Source: an uncultured Roseobacter sp. (GTDB lineage: Bacteria > Pseudomonadota > Alphaproteobacteria > Rhodobacterales > Rhodobacteraceae). Taken from it: a stretch of 64,000 bases of DNA. The notes under the pieces are model-generated. The model had not been told where the DNA came from. It saw only the letters and a program-made list of their open reading frames with translations, and searched no databases. The stretch lies in assembly GCF_947499265.1 (NCBI RefSeq), contig NZ_CANMNK010000012.1, forward strand, positions 1-64,000, in the 5' to 3' direction. A program made the translations under genes and the position numbers. This document shows positions 37,707 through 47,548 of the stretch, one piece after another (the stretch's first letter is position 1; each line of letters starts with the position of its first letter).

Positions 37707-38741
37707 TCAGGTGTCGTAATAGTCGCGGAACCACGCCACGAATTGCGCGATCCCGTCGCGGAAATCCGTCTGCGGCTTGTAGCCTGTGAGGTTTTTCAGC
37801 AAATCGGCATTGGCCCAGGTGGCGGGCACATCGCCCATCTGCATCGGCATGTAATTGCGGATGGCCTCGCGCCCCAGGCAGCGCTCGATCTCATCCACGA
37901 AATCCAGCAGCCGCACCTTGTCGGAATTGCCGATGTTCACCACCCGGAAAGGCGCCACCGGGCTGAGGTTGTCGCCGGGCACCGCCACAGCCTCCGCCCC
38001 GGGCAGCGCCGGCACCGCATCGATCAGCAACCGGATGCCCCGCACCAGATCGGTGACATAGGTGAAATCGCGAAACATCTCGCCGTTGTTGTAGATGTCG
38101 ATGGGCCGGTCCTTGAGGATCGCATCGGTGAATTTGAAAAGCGCCATATCGGGCCGGCCCCAGGGCCCGTAGACCGTGAAGAAGCGGAACATGGTGGTGG
38201 GCAGATCGTAAAGATGGGCATAGGAATGGCCCATCGCCTCATTGGCCTTTTTCGTGGCCGCATAGATCGTCATCGGCGTGTCGGCCTTGTCGGTCTCGGC
38301 AAAGGGCATCTCTTCATTGGCGCCGTAGACCGAGGAGGTCGAGGCCATCAGCAGATGTTTGACCTGATGGGTGCGCGCCGCCTCCATCACGTTGAAGGTG
38401 CCCACCACGTTGCTGTCGATATAGGCGCGCGGGTTTTCCAGGGAATACCGCACCCCCGCCTGACCGGCCAGATGCACGATCACATCCGGCTCGAACTCCG
38501 CCGCCATCGCGGCAAAGACATCGGCCTCTTCCAGCATGGCGGTGGTGGCGCTGAAGGCCTCGTTCTGCAGCAGCATCTGATGGCGCCGCTCTTTCAGGCG
38601 CACATCATAGTAATCGGTCATGCCGTCAAAGCCATGCACCCTGAAGCCCTGCTCCAGCAGCAGCGTACTGAGGTGGAATCCGATGAAACCGGCAGAGCCG
38701 GTCACGAGTACTTTGCGGGCGGGTGAATCTGTCATGGCCAC
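37707..38741 (-). CDS. UDP-glucuronate 4-epimerase-like NAD-dependent epimerase
   Basis: A 344-residue extended [15 protein letters not shown] (13-24) binds [24 protein letters not shown] and the catalytic YAATKKANE (Tyr and Lys) together with [14 protein letters not shown] are diagnostic of the UDP-glucuronate 4-epimerase group. It converts UDP-glucuronate (from ugd) to UDP-galacturonate. It precedes the nucleotide-sugar dehydrogenase by 14 bases in one minus-strand unit. Confidence 0.9.
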   Translation of the reverse strand: MAMTDSPARKVLVTGSAGFIGFHLSTLLLEQGFRVHGFDGMTDYYDVRLKERRHQMLLQNEAFSATTAMLEEADVFAAMAAEFEPDVIVHLAGQAGVRYSLENPRAYIDSNVVGTFNVMEAARTHQVKHLLMASTSSVYGANEEMPFAETDKADTPMTIYAATKKANEAMGHSYAHLYDLPTTMFRFFTVYGPWGRPDMALFKFTDAILKDRPIDIYNNGEMFRDFTYVTDLVRGIRLLIDAVPALPGAEAVAVPGDNLSPVAPFRVVNIGNSDKVRLLDFVDEIERCLGREAIRNYMPMQMGDVPATWANADLLKNLTGYKPQTDFRDGIAQFVAWFRDYYDT

Positions 38742-38777
38742 TTTATTGGCGCGCGATGGGGAAAATTGCCAGAGACC

Positions 38778-39617
38778 TCAGGCGTAATCCCCATAATATT
38801 CTTCGGTAGACTCCAGATGGCGACAGCTGTTCAGCACCACTCCCAGCACGTTGGTATGTTCGGCCACTTCGCGTTCGCAGACATCCAACTGCGACACCTT
38901 GGTGTGCTCGGCGCGCGAAATGATCAGCGCGCAATCCACGTTTTTCAGCACCGCCCGCGCATCATCCGTCACCAGCATCGGCGGCAGATCATAGATCATG
39001 ATGTCCGGCTCGAATTCTTTCTGAATGTCATCCATCACCGAGACCGCCTTCTGCGACAGCAGGATCTGTGTCGGGTCGCTCACCGGGTTCTTGGACATGG
39101 AAATCGCCACATTGGTGCGCAACCGGACCATCTGCTCCGCGGCGCTGACCTCTCCGGTGAGCAGCGCGCGCACATCATGCTCGGGACGGTGTTCAAAGAT
39201 CGACGCGATCCCGGGGCGTCTGAAATCCAGATCAAAGAGCATGGAGCGCACTTCCTGCTGGCGGCTGAAACCCACCGCCAGGTTACAGCTGATCGTGGTC
39301 TTGCCACAGCCTTTGTCCGGTGAGGTGATCCCCAGGCGCGTCCAGCCGTTCTGCCGCATCAACAGGAAAATCTTGGTGCGCAGAATGTCGAAAGGATTGG
39401 CCTCGGCCTGCGCATTGAGGGTGATCACCCGATGCGCGGTCAGGGTGTCGGGATTGGGCTCGATCGGCTGCAGATCGTCCCAGACCGGCGGGAACGGCCG
39501 GATCAGCGCCGGGGCCGCAGGCGACAGGGTCTTTGGCGTGCGGCGGCGCGGGGTGCCGGCAGAGGCACCGCCCCGGTCGCGGCGGGCCTTGCTAAGCGCT
39601 TTTTGCAGTTTTTCCAT
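38778..39617 (-). CDS. CpsD/CapB-type exopolysaccharide tyrosine kinase
   Basis: A 279-residue cytoplasmic ATPase. The Walker A motif SPDKGCGKTT is near 99-108, the Walker A' LFDLDFRRPG near 126-135 and a Walker B-like MIYDLPP further on. The C-terminus ends EEYYGDYA, a short tyrosine cluster that could be autophosphorylated. In bacteria it works with the Wzz protein, encoded just upstream, to control polymer length and export. It lacks membrane helices, like the kinase half in PEP-CTERM/XrtA-type loci. Confidence 0.9.
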   Translation of the reverse strand: MEKLQKALSKARRDRGGASAGTPRRRTPKTLSPAAPALIRPFPPVWDDLQPIEPNPDTLTAHRVITLNAQAEANPFDILRTKIFLLMRQNGWTRLGITSPDKGCGKTTISCNLAVGFSRQQEVRSMLFDLDFRRPGIASIFEHRPEHDVRALLTGEVSAAEQMVRLRTNVAISMSKNPVSDPTQILLSQKAVSVMDDIQKEFEPDIMIYDLPPMLVTDDARAVLKNVDCALIISRAEHTKVSQLDVCEREVAEHTNVLGVVLNSCRHLESTEEYYGDYA

Positions 39618-39685
39618 CGATTCCAGTCTCCTGGCTTATGTCACAAGAACGGCTGTCCAAAAGGATCCGCAGGGGTTTCATCACA

Positions 39686-41206
39686 TCAGAAGAGACGTTC
39701 TCTGACTTTCTCGAAGAGCACATCAAGGGGCATGTAATAGGTATCCACCAGCCACAGCGAGGTTGGCACGGCCACAATTACCGCCGCCAGGGTCAGCAGC
39801 TGCAGGGTCCGGCGGCGGCGGCGGTCGGCTTGCGATTCAAACCGCGGCAGGGTGGCCAGCGGCGTGATGCCAAGCACCTTGGTGATGTCGGTGGGGCGGC
39901 GGATCGACAGGTTGAGCAGTTCCAGCAGCACGAACAGCCCCCCCGCCAGCCCCATGCCCGCGGCCACGCCCGATGACATGATCGCCGCGCGGTTCGGCCC
40001 CGACGGGGTATTGGGCACGGTGGCAGGCTCCAGCACGGTGATGCGTTCGCCGCGGGCAGAAACCTCTACCCGCTCACCCAGACGCGCCTGCGACAACCGC
40101 TGAGCGGCACCGCCATAAAGCCCCTGCAGGCTGCGGCGTTCGCGCTCCATCGCCTCCAGCAAAATCCGGTTCGCCGGGGTGCGCGCAATCCCATCGGCCA
40201 ACTCTTCCAACTCGGCCTTGGCTTCCTCGATCTGCAGCTCCAGCTCGGCAATTTCACCGTCCATCTCCTCCAGAACCGCGTCCAGCGGGCTACCGCCCTC
40301 TTCGGCGATGGCCTCCCCGGCTGCGCGCATCTGGGCGGTGAGGGTCTCGATCTGATTGCGCAGGATCTTCACCTTCGGGTTGGTTTCCGAATAGACGCTC
40401 AGCGCCACCCGCAATTCCCCCTGCAGCCGTTTGAGCCGCGCCGCCTCCGGCGACAGTTTCACGCGGCGGCTGTCGGTCAGCGTCCCGGTGTTTTCGTAAA
40501 CCCGCTGAATATTGATTTTTTGCGCCTCGATCGCTTCGATGTCACGCCGGATCCGGGAAATCCGGTCCTGCAGGGTCGCGCGCCGCCCCATCCGGAATTC
40601 CAGATTTTCCGGCAGCGCATCGACGTTCTCATTCTTGAAGGCCACGATCTTGGCGCTCTGCTCATCCAGGCTGGCCGACAGGGCGGCCACTTCCTGTTCG
40701 AAGAAATCCAGCGTCCCGGCGGTCCGCTCTTCCCGGAAATCGCTGTTGGCGGCCAGCACGATGGTGACATATTGGCTGACCACCGCGGCCACGACCTGCG
40801 GGCTGCGGCCCTCGAAACTGATGGTCATGACCGTGGCGCGGTTGCGGCCACTGGCGCGGCGCACCTTGGTCTTGCGGCGCATCTCGGACACCACGTCATC
40901 GGGGTTCATGCGGCGCTGGTTGGGAAAGACATTGTTGTCGCGCGCCACCTGGATCAGGTTGGCGCGGGTCATCAGCCGGCGCTGAATGACCTCCAGCTGC
41001 TCGGCGGCCTCGACATTGATGGTCGAGCGGATCATCTCGTCGGGGATCTGCGCGGATTCCACCAGCAACGTCGCACTGGTCGAATAGGTCGTCGGCAGCC
41101 GCAGCGCCATCACCAGCCCCACACAGCTGGCCAGCACGATCAGAAAGGCCATCGCCGGGAACCGGCGCGACAACAGCCGCAAATAAAATCTCAGATCCGG
41201 GATCAT
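39686..41206 (-). CDS. Wzz/GumC-type polysaccharide chain length determinant protein
   Basis: A 506-residue inner membrane protein. One helix lies near residues 15-36 and a second near 430-450, flanking a long periplasmic coiled-coil-rich region (EQEVAALSASLDEQSAKIVAFK; EEMDGEIAELELQIEEAKAELEELAD). A second pair of hydrophobic helices near the C-terminus completes the anchor. Family role: sets polymer length and links export across the envelope. The start overlaps the ATPase stop by ATGA. Matches the XrtA-type locus protein in size and gene order. Confidence 0.9.
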   Translation of the reverse strand: MIPDLRFYLRLLSRRFPAMAFLIVLASCVGLVMALRLPTTYSTSATLLVESAQIPDEMIRSTINVEAAEQLEVIQRRLMTRANLIQVARDNNVFPNQRRMNPDDVVSEMRRKTKVRRASGRNRATVMTISFEGRSPQVVAAVVSQYVTIVLAANSDFREERTAGTLDFFEQEVAALSASLDEQSAKIVAFKNENVDALPENLEFRMGRRATLQDRISRIRRDIEAIEAQKINIQRVYENTGTLTDSRRVKLSPEAARLKRLQGELRVALSVYSETNPKVKILRNQIETLTAQMRAAGEAIAEEGGSPLDAVLEEMDGEIAELELQIEEAKAELEELADGIARTPANRILLEAMERERRSLQGLYGGAAQRLSQARLGERVEVSARGERITVLEPATVPNTPSGPNRAAIMSSGVAAGMGLAGGLFVLLELLNLSIRRPTDITKVLGITPLATLPRFESQADRRRRRTLQLLTLAAVIVAVPTSLWLVDTYYMPLDVLFEKVRERLF

Positions 41207-42096
41207 TCCGCCACCTTGCTCAATGGTTCGTCGATACGGTTTTCCAGAACGTAGACACCATGGTCATGCTCTCTGGTCTTGATGAACAGCCCATCCGCCA
41301 CCAGCTCCCGCATCACATTGATCCCCACAACACTGTCTTCGCTGCTGGCCGCATAGACCAGCGCCAGGTCACACAGCTTGTTGATCAGACGGGGCACGCC
41401 ACCGCTTTCCTCGTAAATGCACTTGATCGCATAGATCGAAAACTCGGTGCCGGTGCCGCCCACATGGATCAGGCGGTGCCGGATGTATTCCTTGGTCTGC
41501 GGCAGGCTCAGCGGTTTCAGGTGATAGGTCGCCGTCACCCGCTGGGCGAACTGCATCAGCGAGGGGCTGGCCACGATATCACGCAGTTCCGGCTGCCCCA
41601 CCAGAATAAGCTGCAACAGCTCATCTTTGTTGGAATTGATATTGGTCAGCATGCGCAGCTCTTCGAGCGCCTCGATGCTGAGGTTCTGCGCCTCGTCGAT
41701 GACCAGCACCACATGGCGGCCATCGCTGTATTCATCGATGACGAAATCCTGGAACCGCTTGAAGAGCGTGATGTAATCGTCCTGCGCGCCCGCATCGATC
41801 CCCAACGCGTAAAGCACCCAGCGCAGCAGTTCACCCCGGCCCCCCTGGGCATTGGAAATCAGCCCGATGGTGACGTCTTCATCGAGCACGCTCAGCAGCT
41901 GCTGGATCAGGGTAGTCTTGCCCGCGCCGATCTCGCCGGTCACCAGGGTCAGCGGCGCCCGTGTCGCAATCCCGTATTCCAGCACGGAATAGGCGCGCTT
42001 GTGACTGTCGGACCAGAACAGGAAATCAGGATCGGGCAGCAGCGTGAAAGGCCGCTCCGAAAATCCAAAGAAAGACGTATAAAGTGCTGCCGTCAT
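41203..42096 (-). CDS. ExeA-like AAA ATPase of exosortase/EPS loci
   Basis: A 297-residue ATPase. FFGFSERPFTLLPDPDFLF near the N-terminus and the Walker A TGEIGAGKTT (about 45-54), Walker B VLVIDEAQNLS and sensor-like residues (GQPELRD) match the general secretion ATPase domain (ExeA) group found beside Wzz genes in PEP-CTERM systems. Likely energises or regulates polysaccharide export. The start at 42096 gives the family N-terminus (MTAALYTSFFGF); a longer frame to 42213 adds unrelated sequence. First gene of the three-gene minus unit. Confidence 0.88.
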   Translation of the reverse strand: MTAALYTSFFGFSERPFTLLPDPDFLFWSDSHKRAYSVLEYGIATRAPLTLVTGEIGAGKTTLIQQLLSVLDEDVTIGLISNAQGGRGELLRWVLYALGIDAGAQDDYITLFKRFQDFVIDEYSDGRHVVLVIDEAQNLSIEALEELRMLTNINSNKDELLQLILVGQPELRDIVASPSLMQFAQRVTATYHLKPLSLPQTKEYIRHRLIHVGGTGTEFSIYAIKCIYEESGGVPRLINKLCDLALVYAASSEDSVVGINVMRELVADGLFIKTREHDHGVYVLENRIDEPLSKVAE

Positions 42097-42653
42097 CTCA
42101 GAATCTGCTCTCGTTCTGTCCGCCGACAACCCGCGCGTTGGTTTCCTGCACCCGTGCCATTCAAACATCCCACTTTTCAACACACAACCACACACCGCGA
42201 GCGGTATCGGCACAAAACCCTTACGTCAACGATCAGAGTCTGTCTCGAAATCGATGCGCTTACAACAGACTATATAGGAATTGAGGCATCAATAGGGAAT
42301 ACACCTCGTCGCTGCCTCTCATCGGGCAGGGCCGCCCCAAACGGCGTTGATTCGAGCGAAATGCCCAAATTCGCCAGACAATGCCCCGAAAAAAACCCGT
42401 ATTGTTGATTCGAAATACACGCCTTGATTGCAAGCTGTCATATTTTTTTGCCACGCAATGCAGCGACTGCACGTCAAAAGTGCAAATTCCGCCTATTCCG
42501 GCAGCAGTGAGCGGCGGGATGCCTAGCATTTTACTAAATTTTCGTTAAAGTGACACAGGGTTCAGGTATTGAGGAGCCCAACGACGACTATTCCCGAAGC
42601 TGCAGAGCTTCACGCGTGTGTAACCAAGTACCGACAATATATCGGAGTTTTTG
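42097..42653. other. Divergent intergenic region of the EPS operons
   Basis: A 557-base AT-rich gap lies between the ATPase (minus) and the priming sugar transferase (plus). It should hold the key promoters of both EPS transcription units. The run TATTTTTTT around 42.44 kb and GTTAAAGTGACAC near 42.55 kb stand out, but no known binding site was recognised. No protein-coding gene is evident. Confidence 0.55.
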
Positions 42654-43352
42654 ATGCCATTTGATACCTCGGACACCCAGTTGAAGATGAAGTTGGGGTC
42701 CACAACCGCTGCTTATCCACAGATTACGACCACGCCCCGGCCCCCCCTGTCTTATGACAGCGGCCTCAAGCGTCTTGTGGATGTCACCCTCGTCGCGCTG
42801 AGCGCCGTGGTCGTTGTCCCCGTGATCGCACTGATGGCCCTGCTCGTGTCTCTGGACGGGCGCGCCCCGTTCTATACGCAATTACGCGTTGGCCGGAACG
42901 GCAAGGCTTTCCGCATCATCAAGATGCGCACCATGGTGCATAATGCCGATGCGCTGTTGCAGAACCACCTGAGCAAGGATCCCGCGCTGAAGGCGGAATG
43001 GGATGCCACGCAGAAGCTCAAGAATGATATCCGGGTCACCTGGATCGGACGCTTCCTGCGCAAGACGTCGCTGGATGAGCTGCCGCAGCTGATCAACGTG
43101 CTCATGGGCTCGATGTCGCTGGTCGGCCCGCGCCCGATGATGCTGTCCCAGCAATCGCTCTACCCGGGTCAGAGCTATTACCGTCTGCGCCCCGGGATCA
43201 CCGGCCTGTGGCAGATCTCGGACCGCAACGCCTGCCATTTCTGTGACCGGGCGAAATACGACGCTGTCTATGAACGCACCATGTCGCTGAAAAATGACAT
43301 CAAGGTGCTGTTGCAGACGGTTGTCGTCGTGCTGCGCGGCACCGGCTACTAA
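42654..43352 (+). CDS. Exopolysaccharide priming sugar transferase (bacterial sugar transferase, ExoY/WcaJ C-terminal type)
   Basis: A 232-residue short-form phosphoglycosyltransferase. One membrane helix (about 45-66) is followed by YTQLRVGRNGKAFRIIKMRTM, SLDELPQLINVLMGSMSLVGPRP and RPGITGLWQISDR. These match the Bac_transf family that transfers a sugar-1-phosphate to undecaprenyl phosphate. ATG 42654 has GGAG six bases upstream; the TTG one codon earlier is not needed. It should start the repeat unit made by the other glycosyltransferases. A clean hairpin follows 30 bases after the stop. Confidence 0.92.
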   Translation: MPFDTSDTQLKMKLGSTTAAYPQITTTPRPPLSYDSGLKRLVDVTLVALSAVVVVPVIALMALLVSLDGRAPFYTQLRVGRNGKAFRIIKMRTMVHNADALLQNHLSKDPALKAEWDATQKLKNDIRVTWIGRFLRKTSLDELPQLINVLMGSMSLVGPRPMMLSQQSLYPGQSYYRLRPGITGLWQISDRNACHFCDRAKYDAVYERTMSLKNDIKVLLQTVVVVLRGTGY

Positions 43353-43380
43353 GCCAGAATACGGCTGATAATTTCCTGGG

Positions 43381-43408
43381 AAGAGTGTGGCAATTGCCAC
43401 GCTCTTTT
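43381..43408 (+). terminator. Hairpin terminator after the sugar transferase
   Basis: AAGAGTGTGGC-AATT-GCCACGCTCTT forms an 11-bp stem with one G-U type mismatch, followed by TT. It sits 29 bases after the stop of the priming transferase and would separate it from the TPR lipoprotein gene. Confidence 0.65.
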
Positions 43409-43543
43409 CCGCGTCAGCCCCCTGTCGTAAATTCCATAAAATGGCCTCAGTGTTTGTTAACGATCATGTTATGAATACTGGCACCAGAGGCCTTTTGCCT
43501 GCTAGACAGGCTCAGTTTATTGTAAAATGAAGGTATCCACCCC

Positions 43544-45985
43544 GTGTTGCTCAAGAAATTTACCCTTTCTATGACCCTCTGCATGGCGCTGATCGCCTGC
43601 GAATCGGATGCGGAACGTGCCGAAGGGCACTACCAGCGTGGCCTCGAACTGATGGCCGAAGGCGATGAAGCCCGCGCTCGGATCGAATTCCGCAATGCCC
43701 TTCAACAAGAAGCAACCCACATCGATGCACGGCTCGAACTGGCCCGTCTGAACTATGAGGACGGCAGCCTGCGGCCGGCGTTCCGGAACTACCTGCGGGT
43801 GGCGGAACAGGACCCCAACAACCTCGAAGCTCAGGTCAAGCTGGGTGAGATGGCCTTCATGATCAAGAACTGGGACGCGTTTGAGCGCCACACCGGTGAG
43901 GCGATCCGACTGGCCTCCGACGACGCCAATGTGCGGCTGCTGGATCTGGCCTCGCGCTACCGCGACGCGGCCCTGGCCGAAGACCGGGCCGCGCGCCAGA
44001 GCCTGCTGGCCGAAGCCGAGGCGCTGGAGGCGGAGTTCCCAGACAATGAAATCCTGCGGCAGATCCTGATCGACGGCTACACCGTCAGCGAACGCTATGA
44101 CGCGGCCCTGGCGCAGATCGAGAAATCCATTCAGGCCACGCCGGAAGATGTGGACCTCTATTTCGCCAAGATCAGGCTCCTGGGCACATTGAACGATGAG
44201 GATGCGGTCGAGGACGAATTGCGCCGCATGGTGGCGACTTTCCCCGATGAAGACCGGCACCAGTCCAACCTGCTGCGCTTCCTGATCAGCCGCGACAAGG
44301 GTGATGAGGCCGAAAGCTTCCTGCGCGACCAGGCCGCCGCCGCCCCCGCGGGCGACACCAGCAGCTTTGTCACCCTGATCCAGTTCCTGCTGGCCACCGA
44401 CAAACGCGCCGAGGCCGCCACCGAGCTGGAAAATGCCGTGGCCGCCAACCCCGATGCGCTGGATCTGCGCGCGCTCAACGCCTCGCTGAAATTCGACAAC
44501 GGGCAACGCGACGTAGCCCTGGCCGAGATGCAGAGGATTGTCGACAACGCCCCCGAAGATGCCGACACCGAACAGATGGACACCATCAAGGTGACCCTGG
44601 CCACCATGCTGGCCACCAATGGCAATGAGGTGGGCGCCCGGCGGCTGGTCGAACAGATCCTGACCGATAACCCCTCTGTTGTCGGCGCGCTGAAAATGCA
44701 GGCCCGCTGGATGGTCGAGGATGACGACACCGAAGGTGCCATCAACGCCATGCGCGCCGCCCTGGCTGAAAGCCCCGAGGACTCGGAGGCCATGACCATC
44801 ATGGCAGAGGCCTATCAGCGCACCGGCGACAAGGCCCTGATGCTCGACTTTTTGTCGCTGGCCAATGACGCCTCCGGCAATGCCCCCGAAGAGGCGCTGC
44901 GCTATGCCACCGCCCTGGCCGCCGAAGACCGGCTGACAGCAGCAGAAGCCACCCTGCTGGATTCGCTGCGCCTGCAGTCAGCCAATACCGAAGTCCTGAC
45001 CCTTTTGGGAAATATCTATCTGGAACAAAAGGATAGCGGTCGTCTGCGGCAGGTGATCGACGCGCTGGAAGACATCGCGACACCCGAAGCGATGGCACAG
45101 GCCAGACGGCTCGAAGTGGCCCTGCTGGGCCGCGAAGACGGGGCTGATGCGGTGATGTCCTATCTCGAAGCGCTGGCTGCGTCGCCAGAGCAGGTCGGCG
45201 GCGCCGATATCGCGCTGATCCAGGCCCGGCTGCAGAACAACGAGCCCGAAGCCGCGCGCGATCTGGCGCAGGAGCTTGTGGCCAACAACCCTGACAATCT
45301 GTCCTACGCCTATTTCCTCGGCCTGACCGAAGCCGCCACCGGCGACATCAGCGGCGCCAAGGAAACCATGGCCGCCGTGGTGGCCGCAGCCCCGGGAGCC
45401 GATCTGGCCTGGCTGCAGCTGGCCAAGATGCAGATGATCGATGATGCCAGTGACGATGTGCTGAAAACGCTGAATGACGGCATCGCCGCCAACCCACAGT
45501 CGGGCAACCTGCTCTGGGCCAAGGCGTCCTATCTGCAGGAGCAGAGCGACATCGACGGCGCCATCGAGATCTATTCGCAGCTTTATGAGCAGAACTCAGC
45601 CTCGGTGATTGTCGCTAATAACCTCGCCAGCCTGCTGGCCACCTTCCGCTCCGACCCCGAAAGCCTGGAGCGCGCCACGCTGATTGCGCGGCGTCTGCAG
45701 GGCACCGAAGTGCCGGCGCTGATGGACACCTATGGCTGGATCCTGTTCCGCAATGGCGACACCGAAGGCGCGCTGGAGTATCTGGAACCCGCCGCGGCCG
45801 GTCTGCCCGAGGATGCCACCGTGCAATACCACCTCGGCCGGGTCTACAAGGAGCTGGGCCGCAAGGACGAAGCGCTGGCGCAGATGCGCAAGGCCATCGA
45901 ACGGGTGGGACCGCTGGGCTCTGCCGAGCTTGTCGATGAAATCCGCGCAAAAATTGCCGAGCTGGAGGCCTCCAGCGACAATTAA
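43544..45985 (+). CDS. TPR-repeat lipoprotein of exosortase/EPS locus (PrsT-like)
   Basis: An 813-residue secreted protein. The N-terminus LCMALIACES contains a lipobox, so Cys19 should be lipidated. The remainder is a long array of TPR-like helical repeats (for example HYQRGLELMAEGDEARARIEFRNAL, then repeated LAxx patterns to the C-terminus). It resembles the PEP-CTERM-system TPR lipoproteins, which are of about 900 residues and occur beside the export genes. It probably acts as a periplasmic scaffold, as AlgK does in alginate export. The start is GTG with GAAGG ten bases upstream. Confidence 0.88.
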   Translation: MLLKKFTLSMTLCMALIACESDAERAEGHYQRGLELMAEGDEARARIEFRNALQQEATHIDARLELARLNYEDGSLRPAFRNYLRVAEQDPNNLEAQVKLGEMAFMIKNWDAFERHTGEAIRLASDDANVRLLDLASRYRDAALAEDRAARQSLLAEAEALEAEFPDNEILRQILIDGYTVSERYDAALAQIEKSIQATPEDVDLYFAKIRLLGTLNDEDAVEDELRRMVATFPDEDRHQSNLLRFLISRDKGDEAESFLRDQAAAAPAGDTSSFVTLIQFLLATDKRAEAATELENAVAANPDALDLRALNASLKFDNGQRDVALAEMQRIVDNAPEDADTEQMDTIKVTLATMLATNGNEVGARRLVEQILTDNPSVVGALKMQARWMVEDDDTEGAINAMRAALAESPEDSEAMTIMAEAYQRTGDKALMLDFLSLANDASGNAPEEALRYATALAAEDRLTAAEATLLDSLRLQSANTEVLTLLGNIYLEQKDSGRLRQVIDALEDIATPEAMAQARRLEVALLGREDGADAVMSYLEALAASPEQVGGADIALIQARLQNNEPEAARDLAQELVANNPDNLSYAYFLGLTEAATGDISGAKETMAAVVAAAPGADLAWLQLAKMQMIDDASDDVLKTLNDGIAANPQSGNLLWAKASYLQEQSDIDGAIEIYSQLYEQNSASVIVANNLASLLATFRSDPESLERATLIARRLQGTEVPALMDTYGWILFRNGDTEGALEYLEPAAAGLPEDATVQYHLGRVYKELGRKDEALAQMRKAIERVGPLGSAELVDEIRAKIAELEASSDN

Positions 45986-46202
45986 GGCATTTCGACTATG
46001 TTCGCGGCCAACCAACAGGCAGGGCCGCGAAACACTCCGAGCATGAAAGCTCGGATGCTCCCCTGCGCGTCAGGTGTTTGACCCGTGCTATTCCAAATCC
46101 AGATGCCGCCAAGGGTCTCGAAAGAGCCCAGAGCTACCGATGCTGCACTTGGGACAAATGTCTGCTATCTCAGTGTCTTTACAAAGCGGCCGTGTTTGGG
46201 TG

Positions 46203-46616
46203 ATGGAATTGAGCGTACCTGAAAATCATAAAGCATCTCATTTTGAGAGGTTCTTCCATTGGATAAAACTGCAGTTTACTCGGCATGAAGCCTGGACGCT
46301 TAAGGCGGCTCGAAGAGTACCTTTATTCGCCCTATTCGCATTCGGAACTCTATGGGTTTGGCTCTTCTTGCCAATGATCCCGTTTGGCATCTTGTCCGTC
46401 GTCCTGCTAGAGAAAGCGGGGGTTTTGGGGGCAATTGTAAACATGGTTCTAGGAATAGGAGCTTTGGCAATCATCGCCCCATGGTTCTTTCGTTGGTATT
46501 TCATCTGCACAGGTTTGATGCTTGGGCGCACCAAGATGGCGCAATCAAAAGAAGATGATGTTTCGGATCGACTTGAACGGCTCATGGGGCCCAAAGCTGT
46601 GTCAGAGAGTGCTTAA
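46203..46616 (+). CDS. Hypothetical small membrane protein
   Basis: About 137 residues. Two to three hydrophobic helices (VPLFALFAFGTLWVWLFLPMIPFGILSVVLL; IVNMVLGIGALAIIAPWFFRWY) follow a basic amphipathic N-terminus, and the C-terminus is charged. GC content is lower than that of the neighbouring EPS genes, suggesting separate origin. No family recognised. The start is uncertain: ATG 46203 lacks a clear ribosome site, and the frame is open from 46074. Confidence 0.5.
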   Translation: MELSVPENHKASHFERFFHWIKLQFTRHEAWTLKAARRVPLFALFAFGTLWVWLFLPMIPFGILSVVLLEKAGVLGAIVNMVLGIGALAIIAPWFFRWYFICTGLMLGRTKMAQSKEDDVSDRLERLMGPKAVSESA

Positions 46617-46928
46617 GGGTTTTGGCCTTCGCATCCTCAGATGCGAGGCGCGTTTTCGAAAGCCGACTTTGAAGTAGCGAATTGAACGACAGCTAAGTCC
46701 GCGCATTGCTGCCAGGGGGTCAGAAATGCAGGACATTCCGCACCAGGACCCGGCCTGGCCGGCGCTTTACCGCCCGCCTGCCCCTTTTGAGTGACCTTAG
46801 AAGCACAACCGCGCAACAGCTTGCCGCCAACTGCCTTGCTTGGGCTTTGCGCGGCGGGAAAATTGACGCAATAATGCGGCCAAGCAGGCATGACGTTTGG
46901 TCATGCGCCAAAATAACCGAGGCACGGT
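46617..46928. other. Intergenic region upstream of the export operon
   Basis: A 312-base gap between the hypothetical membrane protein and the export protein. Probably contains the promoter for the export genes. Short frames in it have no ribosome site or recognisable protein. Confidence 0.45.
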
Positions 46929-47537
46929 ATGAAATATCTTATCTTCGCCCTGTGGGGCCTGATGCTGGCAGCAACATCCGCCAGCGCGCAAAACGTCTAT
47001 CGTATTCAGCCCGGGGACACGCTCGCCATTGAAGTGCTTGAAGACACCTCGCTGAACCGCTCCTTGCTGGTTTTGCCCGATGGCACGGTCAACTTCCCCT
47101 TTGCCGGCACCGTACAGGCCGGCGGGCGCACCGCCGCCCAGGTGCAACAGAACATTGCCGCGGGCATTGCCCCCAATTTCGCCACCAGCCCGACGGTATT
47201 TGTCTCGGTGAATTCGGTCTCCATCCCCCGTGTGGGCGAGACCGCGGTCGGGCCTGACGCGATCAACGTCTATTTCATCGGCGAAGTGAACGGCGACGGC
47301 CTGCGCCCGATGGCCGCTGGCACCACCTTCCTGCAGGCGATTGCCCAAAGCGGCGGGTTTTCCCGTTTTGCCGCCACCAAACGCATCCAGCTGCGCCGCA
47401 CCGATCCGGTGACCGGCACCCCCAGCATCATCACCATCAACTACCGCGCCCTGTCTGACGGGGCCGAATTCAACCGGAATATCATCCTGCAGGACGGGGA
47501 TGTCATTCTGGTCCCAGAACGCAGGCTGTTCGAATAG
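46929..47537 (+). CDS. Polysaccharide export protein (Wza/GumB family)
   Basis: A 202-residue periplasmic or outer-membrane protein. A signal peptide ends ATSASA-QN. The mature part has the Poly_export domain (YRIQPGDTLAIEVLEDTSLNRSLLVLPDGTVNFPF) and one SLBB-like region (YFIGEVNGDGLRPMAAGTTFLQAIAQSGGF). No lipobox Cys is visible, unlike Wza. It is short, as in XrtA-type loci, and is followed 11 bases later by an outer-membrane barrel gene that may form the pore. GAGG six bases before ATG supports the start. Confidence 0.92.
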   Translation: MKYLIFALWGLMLAATSASAQNVYRIQPGDTLAIEVLEDTSLNRSLLVLPDGTVNFPFAGTVQAGGRTAAQVQQNIAAGIAPNFATSPTVFVSVNSVSIPRVGETAVGPDAINVYFIGEVNGDGLRPMAAGTTFLQAIAQSGGFSRFAATKRIQLRRTDPVTGTPSIITINYRALSDGAEFNRNIILQDGDVILVPERRLFE

Positions 47538-47548
47538 GAACCAGACAG

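Noticed and set aside
46036-46055. Hairpin after the TPR lipoprotein gene (TCCGAGC/GCTCGGA)
   Set aside because: No T tract follows, so not called a terminator.
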